From Pseudomonadota bacterium (GTDB lineage Bacteria > Pseudomonadota > Gammaproteobacteria > Acidiferrobacterales > Acidiferrobacteraceae): a stretch of DNA of 55,903 nt. The notes under the pieces were generated by a model that was given only the letters and a program-made list of their open reading frames with translations, was not told the DNA's origin and searched no databases. Positions 17,401-24,692 of the stretch are shown here, piece by piece (positions within the stretch are counted from its first letter, which is position 1; the number at the start of each line of letters is the position of its first letter). Location of the stretch: assembly GCA_021794595.1 (NCBI GenBank), contig JAJYQN010000099.1:1-55903 (forward strand), in the 5' to 3' direction. The translations under genes were made by a program, and so were the position numbers.

Positions 17401-18545
17401 AATAACCCTCCGGTTACGCGGAGTGCTTCCTCCGCTGTGATGACACCCTGATCGACGAGTCGCGCGGCCTCGGACGCCAGATCCGTGCCCGCGCGCTTCA
17501 TGGCGTCCGCCAGACACGCTTCCGCCTCCGCTGCGGATAAGGGGAGAAGCGTGCGCCGCAGCGCCTGCGTCATGATGAGGTATTCGCGCACCGCGACCCG
17601 GCCCGTGCCATCGGCCCGCTTGGCCAGTCGCTGGTAGACGGCCGCCGACAGCACGCCGGTCACGCGCGCCAGCATGCTGGCGTCATTGCCGGTGCGGGCC
17701 GCGATCTCGGTTGGGATCGCCGCCACCCCATCCACATGCATGGTCGAATACAGCAAGTGCCCGGTCCGCACGAACTCCACCGCCGCTGTGATCGATTCGG
17801 CATCACGCATCTCGCCCACCAGCAGGACCTGCGGGCCCGAGCGCAGGGCCGAGCGCAAGGCCATCGACCAGGTTGCAAAATGACGGCCGATTTCCGATTG
17901 CGAGACCGTCGCGCGCCAGGGCCCCTCGGCCAAGAGCAGCCGGGGGCGATAGACGAATTCGATCGGCTGCTCGAAGGTGAAGATGGTGTCGGCCCGGGTT
18001 TGCCCGAGCCGCCGGATGATGCCGGCGAGCAAAGTGGACTTGCCGGTCCCAGTGCCGCCGACGACGAGCACCATGCCGCGATGTGGCAGGACGGCCGCCT
18101 GCAGGTCGGCCGGCAGGCCGGGATTCTGATTTTCGAGGGCGGCCACGGCCGAGGGCAGATAGCGAAAGACCACCCGGGGCGCCGTGTCGGCGAGGTACTC
18201 GCAGGCCGCGGCCTCGGTACGAAAACGCAAGGATCCCTTGTGGATCGCCTCACCCTCTTGGAGAGGAATCTCGGTGGAATAAGAGACGGCCTCACCGCCC
18301 CGGACCAAGGACTCTCCTTCGACGCCGCGGGTCGCCACGACGACGGCCGCGGTATCGTATTGGGAGAGTGGGCGCACCATGAGATCCTGCAACTCCCCCA
18401 GGATGGCTGCGCGCGCTGGATAGCCGGGTATAAATTGCACGTCGGAAGCCGCATGAACCGCGGCTGCGTGCCGCAACAGCGTATGAACCGCAGCAGGCGT
18501 CAGCACCGGGGGGTCGGACGGGAAGGCGCGGAAATCAGTAGTCAT
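17397..18545 (-). CDS. dotB: DotB-like type IVB secretion ATPase (IncI TraJ)
   Basis: A 382-residue VirB11-superfamily ATPase. Motifs are Walker A GGTGTGKS (163-170), an Asp-box equivalent IFTFEQPIEF (188-197), Walker B VLLVGEMRDAES and the His box LYSTMHVDG. Placed after dotD and dotC in that order, it corresponds to DotB / TraJ of the Dot/Icm-IncI apparatus, a cytoplasmic hexamer that energises substrate transfer. ATGA couples it to dotC, and its stop overlaps the GTG of the actin-like gene. Confidence 0.85.
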   Translation of the reverse strand: MTTDFRAFPSDPPVLTPAAVHTLLRHAAAVHAASDVQFIPGYPARAAILGELQDLMVRPLSQYDTAAVVVATRGVEGESLVRGGEAVSYSTEIPLQEGEAIHKGSLRFRTEAAACEYLADTAPRVVFRYLPSAVAALENQNPGLPADLQAAVLPHRGMVLVVGGTGTGKSTLLAGIIRRLGQTRADTIFTFEQPIEFVYRPRLLLAEGPWRATVSQSEIGRHFATWSMALRSALRSGPQVLLVGEMRDAESITAAVEFVRTGHLLYSTMHVDGVAAIPTEIAARTGNDASMLARVTGVLSAAVYQRLAKRADGTGRVAVREYLIMTQALRRTLLPLSAAEAEACLADAMKRAGTDLASEAARLVDQGVITAEEALRVTGGLL

Positions 18546-19399
18546 GGCCGCCCTCCGCGTGGCCTGTCACCGGCGCCGGTGACAGGCGTGCGCCAACCCG
18601 CGGTCGCGAGGAACCGCGCCGGCGCCATCACCCGAAAGAGACGCACACCATCACGCAACACATGAGGACCGACCTTTATGCCGTAATTGCCGACCCCGAG
18701 GCGAGGCACGGACACCAACCCCGCATTCGCCAGACGCAAGAAGAGCAAGCGCCCGAGGAGCGCGCGCCGCAGACGGCGTACCCGCTCCTGAAACAATCGA
18801 TCCCCCTGGCGGATACCGTCCTGCCAGCCTTGATAAACAGCCTTTTGCCACCAACGGCGCTCTGGGGCCGTGTGGGGCAAAAGGGCCAAGGGGATTTCAT
18901 CGGGTTGTGGGGGCAAAAGCGGCATCCATAACCATTGTTGCCAAGTGGGTGCCACCGCCACCAAGCGGGCCGGGCGTAGAATGCGGTACACCGCGAGCAC
19001 CTGCGTCATCGACAGGGCCTGGGCGGAAAGATGGCTCGTTGGGGCTATGCGGGCCACGAGTGGGGGTAACACCTGGCCATGCAGGAGCAGGGGCGTGAAA
19101 TTGAAGATCTGGGAAAGGCGCACCGATTCCGCTTTGAGAAAGCGGTTGATTTGCTGCGAGCGATAATAGAGGCCGCCCTGGGCCCCTAGAGAGATCGCCT
19201 CCTCGCGCAAGGCCCGTTGACGCAAGGTGACCCCTAAGCCCCCATAAAAAAGACCGCGACCGGGTTTCACGGTCTGTAACGAGGCGAGCAGCCGAGAATG
19301 GCGGCCATCCCGGGGCGTAATGGCCGCTGGGATCGTGAGGGCGGGAGGCGGCATGGGTGAGGCGTTGGGGATGCGGCAAGAAAAACAAGACATGCTCAT
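18542..19399 (-). CDS. dotC: DotC-like protein (IncI TraI)
   Basis: A 285-residue protein. The segments LRQRALREEAISLGAQGGLYYRS, NFTPLLLHGQVLPPLV and WQKAVYQGWQDGIRQGDRLF are characteristic of DotC, which with DotD and DotH forms the outer-membrane ring of type IVB systems. The ATGA overlap with dotD fixes the start at 19399. DotC is normally a lipoprotein, but here the N-terminus (MSMSCFSCRIPNAS) shows no evident hydrophobic signal or lipobox. Either export is atypical or it relies on DotD. Confidence 0.75.
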   Translation of the reverse strand: MSMSCFSCRIPNASPMPPPALTIPAAITPRDGRHSRLLASLQTVKPGRGLFYGGLGVTLRQRALREEAISLGAQGGLYYRSQQINRFLKAESVRLSQIFNFTPLLLHGQVLPPLVARIAPTSHLSAQALSMTQVLAVYRILRPARLVAVAPTWQQWLWMPLLPPQPDEIPLALLPHTAPERRWWQKAVYQGWQDGIRQGDRLFQERVRRLRRALLGRLLFLRLANAGLVSVPRLGVGNYGIKVGPHVLRDGVRLFRVMAPARFLATAGWRTPVTGAGDRPRGGRP

Positions 19400-19842
19400 G
19401 GGCCCTCCCAATCGATCGCCACCACACGCGTGCGCGCGTTGACGATTAGGCGGCCATTGGTGATCTGGGAGCCGACCTGTTCTAAGAAGACCAGAAGGGG
19501 ATGGCGACCGCGTACGGTCACCACCGACTCGTTGGGTGGGGGTGTGCCCAGTTCCCGGAAGGCCCAGCCGGCGCGGTGCGCCAAGGCCCGTACCAAGGGA
19601 GCAGGAGGACCGACCCAATCGGCGCGCACCGTTTCCTGGAGCCCTGGCGGGGCCTCCATCAAGGCGGGGAGGTGCGGTACCGGCTGGAAGACGTGCGATT
19701 CGCGGGCGGTCACCCCCCAGGCCGCGCTCACCTGACGGGCGGCCGATGACAGGACAGCCGCATACGGAGGATCTACCGGCGCGCGCGCGGGCGCACTGGC
19801 GCACCCCGTCAAGAGACTCACCACACTTATGGTAACCCCCAT
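19396..19842 (-). CDS. dotD: DotD-like outer-membrane lipoprotein
   Basis: A 148-residue lipoprotein: a short signal peptide (MGVTISVVSLLTGCAS, lipobox LLTGC) and then a domain ending GRLIVNARTRVVAIDW. Its RALAHRAGWAFRELG segment and the PLLVFLEQVGSQI helix fit the DotD/N0-like fold that stabilises DotH in the outer membrane. It is the first gene of the 14-kb minus-strand operon. GGAGG lies about 10 bases upstream of 19842. The open frame continuing to 20142 crosses the repeat-rich control region and is not taken as coding. Confidence 0.75.
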   Translation of the reverse strand: MGVTISVVSLLTGCASAPARAPVDPPYAAVLSSAARQVSAAWGVTARESHVFQPVPHLPALMEAPPGLQETVRADWVGPPAPLVRALAHRAGWAFRELGTPPPNESVVTVRGRHPLLVFLEQVGSQITNGRLIVNARTRVVAIDWEGP

Positions 19843-19907
19843 CTGCTTTATGCCTCCCCAGATCCATGAACCCAACGTGATCTCCTTAACGAAGAATAGA
19901 ACACCAC

Positions 19908-19926
19908 TTATATACCCGTCATAGGA
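19908..19926 (-). promoter_or_regulatory. Conserved TATA-CCCG-CATAGG motif upstream of dotD
   Basis: The plus-strand reading TTATATACCCGTCATAGGA lies 66 bases upstream of the dotD start. Near-identical motifs occur at 20227-20245 (by the recombinase start) and 53331-53349 (before the 133-aa gene). The recurrence at the heads of three separate units suggests a shared promoter or operator for an element-encoded regulator. Confidence 0.45.
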
Positions 19927-19969
19927 CACCCGGAACTGTCTCGGGTGACCCCGCAAAGCGGCCGTGACT

Positions 19970-20143
19970 GTCGCTTTGCGTACGCGTTTCGCCCCTCTAC
20001 AGTCATTTTTCGGTCGCTTTTGTGTCGTAAGCGTGCGTTTATCGGTCGTTTGCTTTACGTTTTTCGTACGGAATTCGCACATTCCCTTACGTTTTGCGGT
20101 CGCTTTTGTGTCGGGAACGGGCGATTGGCTGTCGTTTTGCAAC
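19970..20143. repeat. Iteron-like GTCGYTTT repeats in control region
   Basis: The 17-mer CGGTCGCTTTTGTGTCG occurs twice (20011-20027 and 20097-20113, 86 bases apart). Related copies are GTCGCTTTGCG at 19970, CGGTCGTTTGCTTTACG at about 20043 and GTCGTTTTGCAAC at 20131. TTACGTTTT is also repeated at 20055 and 20088. The cluster fills the gap between the minus-strand dotD operon and the plus-strand recombinase. It may be a set of regulator sites or an origin-like iteron array. Roughly 19843-20241 holds no supported gene. Confidence 0.45.
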
Positions 20144-20226
20144 CCATCGGCGACACAATAACGTGCGTTGTCGGAAGGATAGGGGGTCCGCGAATGTTTG
20201 GCAAGTGGTCAGGATAGGAATACCTC

Positions 20227-20245
20227 TATATACTCGCCATTATGG
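20227..20245 (+). promoter_or_regulatory. TATA-CTCG-CAT motif at the recombinase start
   Basis: TATATACTCGCCATTATGG is a close variant of the motif upstream of dotD and of the 133-aa gene at 53358. Here it overlaps the proposed ATG at 20242. If it is a promoter, transcription would be nearly leaderless or translation would begin further downstream. Confidence 0.35.
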
Positions 20246-21285
20246 AATACCCAAAAGCGTTACTAGGTCGCGTGCTTCGTCCCAGTAACGGGGTGGCTAA
20301 CAGCCACCCCGTTACTGGTGGTGCGCGTACGCAGGAAACGGAGACCCAATACAAGCGCCGCGTCCAACAACTCATTCGACGCTACCGGAAGGCCACAGGA
20401 CGGGGGGATGTGGCGGGTCTAATGGAATGGATTACCCAAAAGCGTTGTGCAGGGGAGTTTTCTGGATCGACGTGGCGCCAATATCGCGCCGCACTCGAGG
20501 CGATTTTGGGCGGAATGGGAGTCGATACGAGCGCGTTACGCAGGAACGCAGCGCCGAAGGGCGCGGCCGAGGAGTCGGCATTGCCGGTCGCGCGGAGGCG
20601 CGCACGCCCTGTGAAGGCTGTCGGGATTAACGGACGCCGGGCTTTGCAGGGCGCCTGCCGCCATCTCGCCGCCGCGACGCAAGAGGACATCATGGCCTGG
20701 ATGGAGGCGGGGATCCGGACAGGGCTGCGGCCGGGGGAGTGGGCGCAGGCGACCTTGGATCACCCCAACCAGGGGGGAATGGCAGTCCTTACCGTGCACA
20801 ATGCCAAGCACACCAATGGCCGCGGGCATGGGGTGCTGCGGCGATTGGCACTCCTCACGCCCGAAACGGAGGAGTGGGTGCGCCGTCACCTGGCTTTATT
20901 GAGGGAGCGCCAGACACAAGGGATATCCTTCGTGACGCACTATCGGAACACCCGGCGCGCGTTGAACCGGGCCTACCAACGCGCCGGGACGCGCGGACCG
21001 TCTCTTTACTCGGCGCGGCATCAGTTCAAGATCAACGCGCGCGCAGCCGGGATATCCGCCTGGGATCTGGCCTACCTCATGGGGCATGCCTCCACAATCA
21101 CGGCTCAGTGCCACTATGGTCGAGGGCGCACCCAAACAGGCGTTTTCACCGTGGCGCCGGCACCGGGCGCCGGCGACCCTGCGCCTATGATTCGCATGGG
21201 CGAGGCCCCAGAGCGTCCCGATCAACGGATTGGGCGCATGCGGGACAACTCACGACCCAGTGGGTACCCACCAGGCACGGGTTAG
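20242..21285 (+). CDS. Tyrosine recombinase / integrase-like protein
   Basis: A 347-residue tyrosine recombinase. An N-terminal SAM-like core-binding region (about 35-95) precedes the catalytic domain: box I TGLRPGEW with Arg163, a beta-hairpin lysine at about 189 (NAKHTNGRG), box II YSARH with Arg259, LMGHAS with His282 and the nucleophile CHYGRG with Tyr292. The first histidine of the usual HxxR pair is Tyr256 here. It may integrate, excise or resolve the element. It is not beside the tRNA scar, and its sequence is unlike shufflon Rci or canonical phage integrases. The 5' end carries a perfect hairpin (20282-20318), so the true start is uncertain. A 42-bp palindrome follows the gene. Confidence 0.75.
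   Translation: MEYPKALLGRVLRPSNGVANSHPVTGGARTQETETQYKRRVQQLIRRYRKATGRGDVAGLMEWITQKRCAGEFSGSTWRQYRAALEAILGGMGVDTSALRRNAAPKGAAEESALPVARRRARPVKAVGINGRRALQGACRHLAAATQEDIMAWMEAGIRTGLRPGEWAQATLDHPNQGGMAVLTVHNAKHTNGRGHGVLRRLALLTPETEEWVRRHLALLRERQTQGISFVTHYRNTRRALNRAYQRAGTRGPSLYSARHQFKINARAAGISAWDLAYLMGHASTITAQCHYGRGRTQTGVFTVAPAPGAGDPAPMIRMGEAPERPDQRIGRMRDNSRPSGYPPGTG
20282..20318. repeat. Perfect 17-bp inverted repeat with 3-base loop
   Basis: CCAGTAACGGGGTGGCT at 20282-20298 and its exact complement at 20302-20318 are separated by AAC. It is GC-rich but has no T-tract, so it is not a typical terminator. It lies within the first 26 codons of the recombinase frame. It could fold in single-stranded DNA or mRNA as a recombination site, single-strand origin or attenuator. 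Confidence 0.85.
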
Positions 21286-21344
21286 GTCCGCCTATGCCGG
21301 TGCCTCAGGTGATCCTCGGGGATTGCTATGGGTGTAGGGCCGAG

Positions 21345-21386
21345 AACAGCACGAGTATGTGCCACGTGGAACATACTAGTGCTGTT
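21345..21386. repeat. 42-bp near-perfect palindrome
   Basis: AACAGCACGAGTATGT at 21345-21360 pairs with 21371-21386 with one mismatch. The ten bases between are themselves almost palindromic, with CCACGTGG at the centre. It lies 60 bases after the recombinase stop. There is no U-run after it, so a simple terminator is unlikely. It could be a recombinase or regulator binding site, or a cruciform. The rest of 21286-21477 shows nothing else. Confidence 0.8.
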
Positions 21387-21477
21387 GTATCCTATACACT
21401 GTGGCAGGGTCATGAGTTTATGAAACAGGGGAAGGGCGCCAGTAGTAGCAGGGACGTACGGCTTCTCCTACGGTGCG

Positions 21478-21807
21478 CTAACAGCCAATCACATTGCCCA
21501 CCGCCGCCGCGATTTGCGGCTTGTTAAAGCCCAGTGCCGTCAGTTTTTCCTCAAAACCGAGCTGGCGCATGCTGGCTAGTGCAACGTGCTCCACGCCTAC
21601 CGTGCGTGGGCGAACTTGCTCCAGGGTGCTTAACGGGCGGCCAAGACCGGCCATTCAGCTTGTGGCAAGTTTAAAGTGACACCCCAGATTGAGCAATGTC
21701 TGTTGCTTGACGGTATGGCCATCACTGCGACGGGTTTCCACCAGACGATAGGATAAGTAAGATTCTCCGCTTGCGCGTTTGCGGGTATTGGTGCGACGAA
21801 TAAACAT
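21478..21807 (-). pseudogene. Decayed IS1634-family transposase fragment
   Basis: Translating the minus strand from 21807 gives MFIRRTNTRKRASGESYLSY then RLVETRRSDGHTVKQQTLLN, which is the N-terminus typical of IS1634-family transposases. After a stop and a deletion, reading resumes with RPRTVGVEHVALASMRQLGF and LGFNKPQIAAAVGNVIGC, the next conserved stretch of that family, and ends at a stop at 21478. Only about 100 of some 500 codons remain, so it is inactive. It marks the left edge of the cargo region. Confidence 0.75.
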
Positions 21808-21845
21808 CGCCGCAGATCACAGCAAAGATGTTCTAAGGGTCCGTG

Positions 21846-22460
21846 TTACGGCTTTGTCGTAGCAATCAATTGGGTAGCGGGATGCATATTTATGTCGGTA
21901 GTCCACCGATGGAGGTGGGCGTAGTCATGAAGATCGATGTCGGCGATGTCTTCTAAGATGCCGCACCAGGGGTAGAGTGCGATATCGGCTATAGAGTAGT
22001 CGCCGCACAAGTAGCGTTGCCGTTTGAGTTGTTCATCGAGTAGGGCGCAGAAGCGAGAGAGTTTGTCTCGATATCGCGGTAGATGGTGTTCAGTGAACGC
22101 GGGGTTATCCATGAGGAGCCCGTGGTACAACTCGCCCATGACAGGCCCCACGTTGGCCACTTCGAACATAAGCCATTTCATGACCTCTGTGCGCGCCTTG
22201 ATCTCTTTGGGTAGGAGTTGACCAGATTTTTCCGCTAGGTAATACAAGATAGCGCCCGATTCGAAGACGGAAACGCCGTTATCTTGATCAAGGATGGCGG
22301 GTACGGTGGCATTCGGATTGATTGCGCGGAAACTGTTGACAAACGCCCCATCAGGCTCCCGGTCGACGCTTTGAGCGACATAAGGTAGGCGAGTTTCGGC
22401 GAGCATGAGGGCGATCTTCTGTATGTTGGGGCTAGCGGTGTTTCGATAAAATATGATCAT
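21846..22460 (-). CDS. Glutathione S-transferase family protein
   Basis: A 204-residue protein with an N-terminal thioredoxin-like domain (MIIFYRNTASPNIQKIALML, the cis-Pro region PNATVPAI and the glutathione-contact motif FESGAILYYLAE) and an all-helical C-terminal domain with the family N-capping signature YSIADIALYPW. It would conjugate or reduce electrophiles with glutathione in the cytoplasm. A GGAGGG ribosome binding site precedes 22460. It lies downstream of the oxidoreductase gene on the same strand with a gap of 118 bases, so both are probably controlled by the divergent TetR protein. Confidence 0.85.
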   Translation of the reverse strand: MIIFYRNTASPNIQKIALMLAETRLPYVAQSVDREPDGAFVNSFRAINPNATVPAILDQDNGVSVFESGAILYYLAEKSGQLLPKEIKARTEVMKWLMFEVANVGPVMGELYHGLLMDNPAFTEHHLPRYRDKLSRFCALLDEQLKRQRYLCGDYSIADIALYPWCGILEDIADIDLHDYAHLHRWTTDINMHPATQLIATTKP

Positions 22461-22578
22461 GTGAGAGATCCCTCCGTTGTGGGCAGCTTGACGCCATTGC
22501 CACGCGACGCTGTTGCGAGTGGTCTGGAACGTCAGATTTGTGTACCCCCGGTTTTCTTGACGCACCGGGGTAATTTTC

Positions 22579-23610
22579 TTAATTGTCGTTACTCATATCG
22601 ATAACTACCTTGCCAAAGTGCTGGGCACTCTCTAGATGGGCGTAGGCGGCCGGAGTCTCCCCGAAATCAAAGGTTCGATCGATTACGGGTCTTATGGCAT
22701 GCGTGGCCATGAATTGGTGCAAATCAGAAAAGTGCTCGCGCGAGCCCACACAGATCCCGCAAATGGTGGCGTTCTTAAACTGCAATGGTAAGAGGTTGGA
22801 CTGGGGGCCAAAACCCGTGAGGACGCCGATCTGCGCTATGGTTCCACCACCGGCGACGGCCGCTAAAGATCGATCGAAAGTATCAGGGCCACCCAGTTCC
22901 AATACACAAGAGACTCCTTCGTTATCGGTGAAGCGATGCACGGCCTGATCCCATCTAGGCTCTTTGTGATAGTTGATGGTCTTCCAAGCGCCTAGGGCCG
23001 TGGCGCGCTCGAGTTTCTGATCTGATGATGAAACGACGATGGCCCGTATGCCCTGGGCTGCGGCGAGTTGCAGGGCGAAGATTGCGACGCCGCCAGTCCC
23101 TTGGATGAGGACGGTGTCTCCGTTCTTGAGATGGGCGCGTACGAATAGGGCGTGCCACGCCGTTACGGCAGCACAGGGGAGCGTTGCGGCCTCGGATAGT
23201 GTGAGATAGGCGGGGATTGCGACGAGCGCGCGATCGGAAACTATGATCTCATCGCTTAACACCCCATCCGTTTGCCCACCTCCTAGGGCAGACTGTAAGT
23301 AGGAGGCATGGAACGGCCCGCTATCCCAATGCGGGAAAAAGCAAGGCGATACCCGGTCACCAACCTGCCAAGCGGTAACATCAGGGCCTATTGCGGAAAT
23401 GACGCCCGCGGCGTCGGAGAGTGGGATCAGGCCTTCCTTTAAGTCAGCGGGATTGTGCAGAGCCAAGAGATCCCGATAATTCAAGCTTGCCGCGCGCACC
23501 TGCACGAGGACTTGATGGGGTGCCAACGCCGGCATAGTCAGTCGTGATGGCGTGAGCTGTCCGCGGGTACTGGTTTTTTTGATCTGATACGCGCGCGGCG
23601 CAGGGTGCAT
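22579..23610 (-). CDS. Zinc-free MDR oxidoreductase (quinone/alcohol dehydrogenase family)
   Basis: A 343-residue medium-chain dehydrogenase/reductase. The N-terminal GroES-like part has ASLNYRDLLALHN, typical of quinone-oxidoreductase-like members. The Rossmann domain has VLIQGTGGVAIFALQLAAAQG, a nucleotide-binding GTGGVA motif, followed by the family segment FGKVVIDM at the end. The catalytic zinc ligands of alcohol dehydrogenases are not evident. It probably reduces quinones or enals with NAD(P)H. An AGGAGA site precedes 23610. The promoter carries a TAGTGATCACTA palindrome that the neighbouring TetR regulator likely binds. Confidence 0.85.
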   Translation of the reverse strand: MHPAPRAYQIKKTSTRGQLTPSRLTMPALAPHQVLVQVRAASLNYRDLLALHNPADLKEGLIPLSDAAGVISAIGPDVTAWQVGDRVSPCFFPHWDSGPFHASYLQSALGGGQTDGVLSDEIIVSDRALVAIPAYLTLSEAATLPCAAVTAWHALFVRAHLKNGDTVLIQGTGGVAIFALQLAAAQGIRAIVVSSSDQKLERATALGAWKTINYHKEPRWDQAVHRFTDNEGVSCVLELGGPDTFDRSLAAVAGGGTIAQIGVLTGFGPQSNLLPLQFKNATICGICVGSREHFSDLHQFMATHAIRPVIDRTFDFGETPAAYAHLESAQHFGKVVIDMSNDN

Positions 23611-23630
23611 GGCGTCTCCTTTTATATATG

Positions 23631-23670
23631 TAGTGATCACTATATAATACAGTCGCTCAGTCATTGTCAA
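23631..23670 (-). promoter_or_regulatory. Promoter and TetR-type operator of the oxidoreductase gene
   Basis: On the minus strand a perfect -35 TTGACA (23670-23665) and a -10 TTATAT (23647-23642) are 17 bases apart. They are followed at once by the perfect 12-base palindrome TAGTGATCACTA (23642-23631), flanked by AT-rich bases. The operator covers the expected transcription start, as in TetR-repressed detoxification genes. Confidence 0.7.
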
Positions 23671-23888
23671 TGAGGGTCAAGGACGGGACATCGGTGTTAC
23701 CGTTTGCGCATGGTCTAAGAAACTCGCGGTGAACAGCGGATCGCAGGTATTCTTCGGGGTATGACGGAAAGATGAGACGGCGGCCCAGGATCGTCGGGTG
23801 AGGTGAGAGGTAAAAGCGCGCTTAGCGGACCAGTCCGCTATGTAGGGGATATCATGGTGTTTCGCTTTGGGATTATGGAGCATGGGTT

Positions 23889-24494
23889 ATGAAAAAGGCC
23901 GTGCGGCGCCCAAGGGGCCGTCCCCGAATCTTTGATAAGGCCAAGGCCTTAGAAAGGGCTATGGTTCTCTTCTGGCGCCAAGGGTACGAGGGCACAGCCA
24001 TCGCCCAGCTCACGAAGGCTATGCACATTACCGCACCCAGTCTTTATGCCGCTTTTGGTTCAAAGGAACAACTCTATAGTGACGTTCTTGAGCTCTATCT
24101 TTCGACGCATGCTGATTTTCTTACGCGTGCGCTCGAGGCTCCGGGCGCGGTCCGGGACGCGATAGGGCAGTTATTAACGGCAGCTGCTCAGCAATTTACG
24201 CGTAATGAGTGGCCGTCCGGTTGTCTTGCTGCCAGCGGATCGCTCCATTGTGCGCAAGAGAACCGATCAGTGGCTAAAGCGACCGCCGCGCTACGCCGTA
24301 TGGGTCAAGATGCTATTGCGTCACGATTGGCGTTGGCGGTGCGAGGGCAAGAGCTTCCGTTTGATACTGATACCGAAGGATTGGCGGCATTTTATGCCGC
24401 CATAATACAAGGGATGTCCGTACAAGCTATAGATGGTGCGTCTTACGAACAGTTACTGAGAATCGGTGCGCTCGCCATGGCGGCATGGCCATAA
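23889..24494 (+). CDS. TetR-family transcriptional regulator
   Basis: A 201-residue regulator. The N-terminal HTH, GRPRIFDKAKALERAMVLFW followed by GYEGTAIAQLTKAMHITAPSLYAAFGSKE, is a textbook TetR/AcrR DNA-binding domain (about 12-60). The helical C-terminal part, with a WPSGCLAASGSL segment, matches the YcdC/TetR_C_16-like group whose members often sense electrophiles. GGAG lies 9 bases before 23889. It is transcribed away from the oxidoreductase/GST pair, with 278 bases between them holding the palindromic operator, and presumably represses that pair. Confidence 0.9.
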   Translation: MKKAVRRPRGRPRIFDKAKALERAMVLFWRQGYEGTAIAQLTKAMHITAPSLYAAFGSKEQLYSDVLELYLSTHADFLTRALEAPGAVRDAIGQLLTAAAQQFTRNEWPSGCLAASGSLHCAQENRSVAKATAALRRMGQDAIASRLALAVRGQELPFDTDTEGLAAFYAAIIQGMSVQAIDGASYEQLLRIGALAMAAWP

Positions 24495-24692
24495 GACTGT
24501 GCCCCATGAGTGGTCGTTGTCGACAATGCCAAAGTGCGCAGCAAGTGGGCCGCATAAGGCTTAGCGAATGATGCTGCAAGGAGGGATTCTTCAACATACG
24601 TTATATTGTGTACTGGTGGGGCTCTCACATGGTGATGAAAGCGAAGGCTCTTTGTAGCGGTGTTTGTCAACATATCTGTCGTATGGAACAAC

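Noticed and set aside
19843-20142. N-terminal extension of DotD
   Set aside because: It would place a lipobox over 100 residues into the protein and it covers the iteron-like repeats. The start at 19842 gives a proper lipoprotein signal.
19970-20143. CRISPR array
   Set aside because: The repeats are short, diverged and unevenly spaced, and no cas genes are present in the window.
20242-21386. Telomere resolvase (protelomerase) acting on the 42-bp palindrome
   Set aside because: The recombinase is smaller than known protelomerases and has an ordinary integrase layout. The palindrome has two imperfect pairs and there is no sign of a linear replicon. It remains only a site of interest.
23677-23883. 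68-codon minus-strand frame in the tetR/oxidoreductase intergenic region
   Set aside because: It has no ribosome binding site or domain and lies within a promoter/operator region; chance frame.
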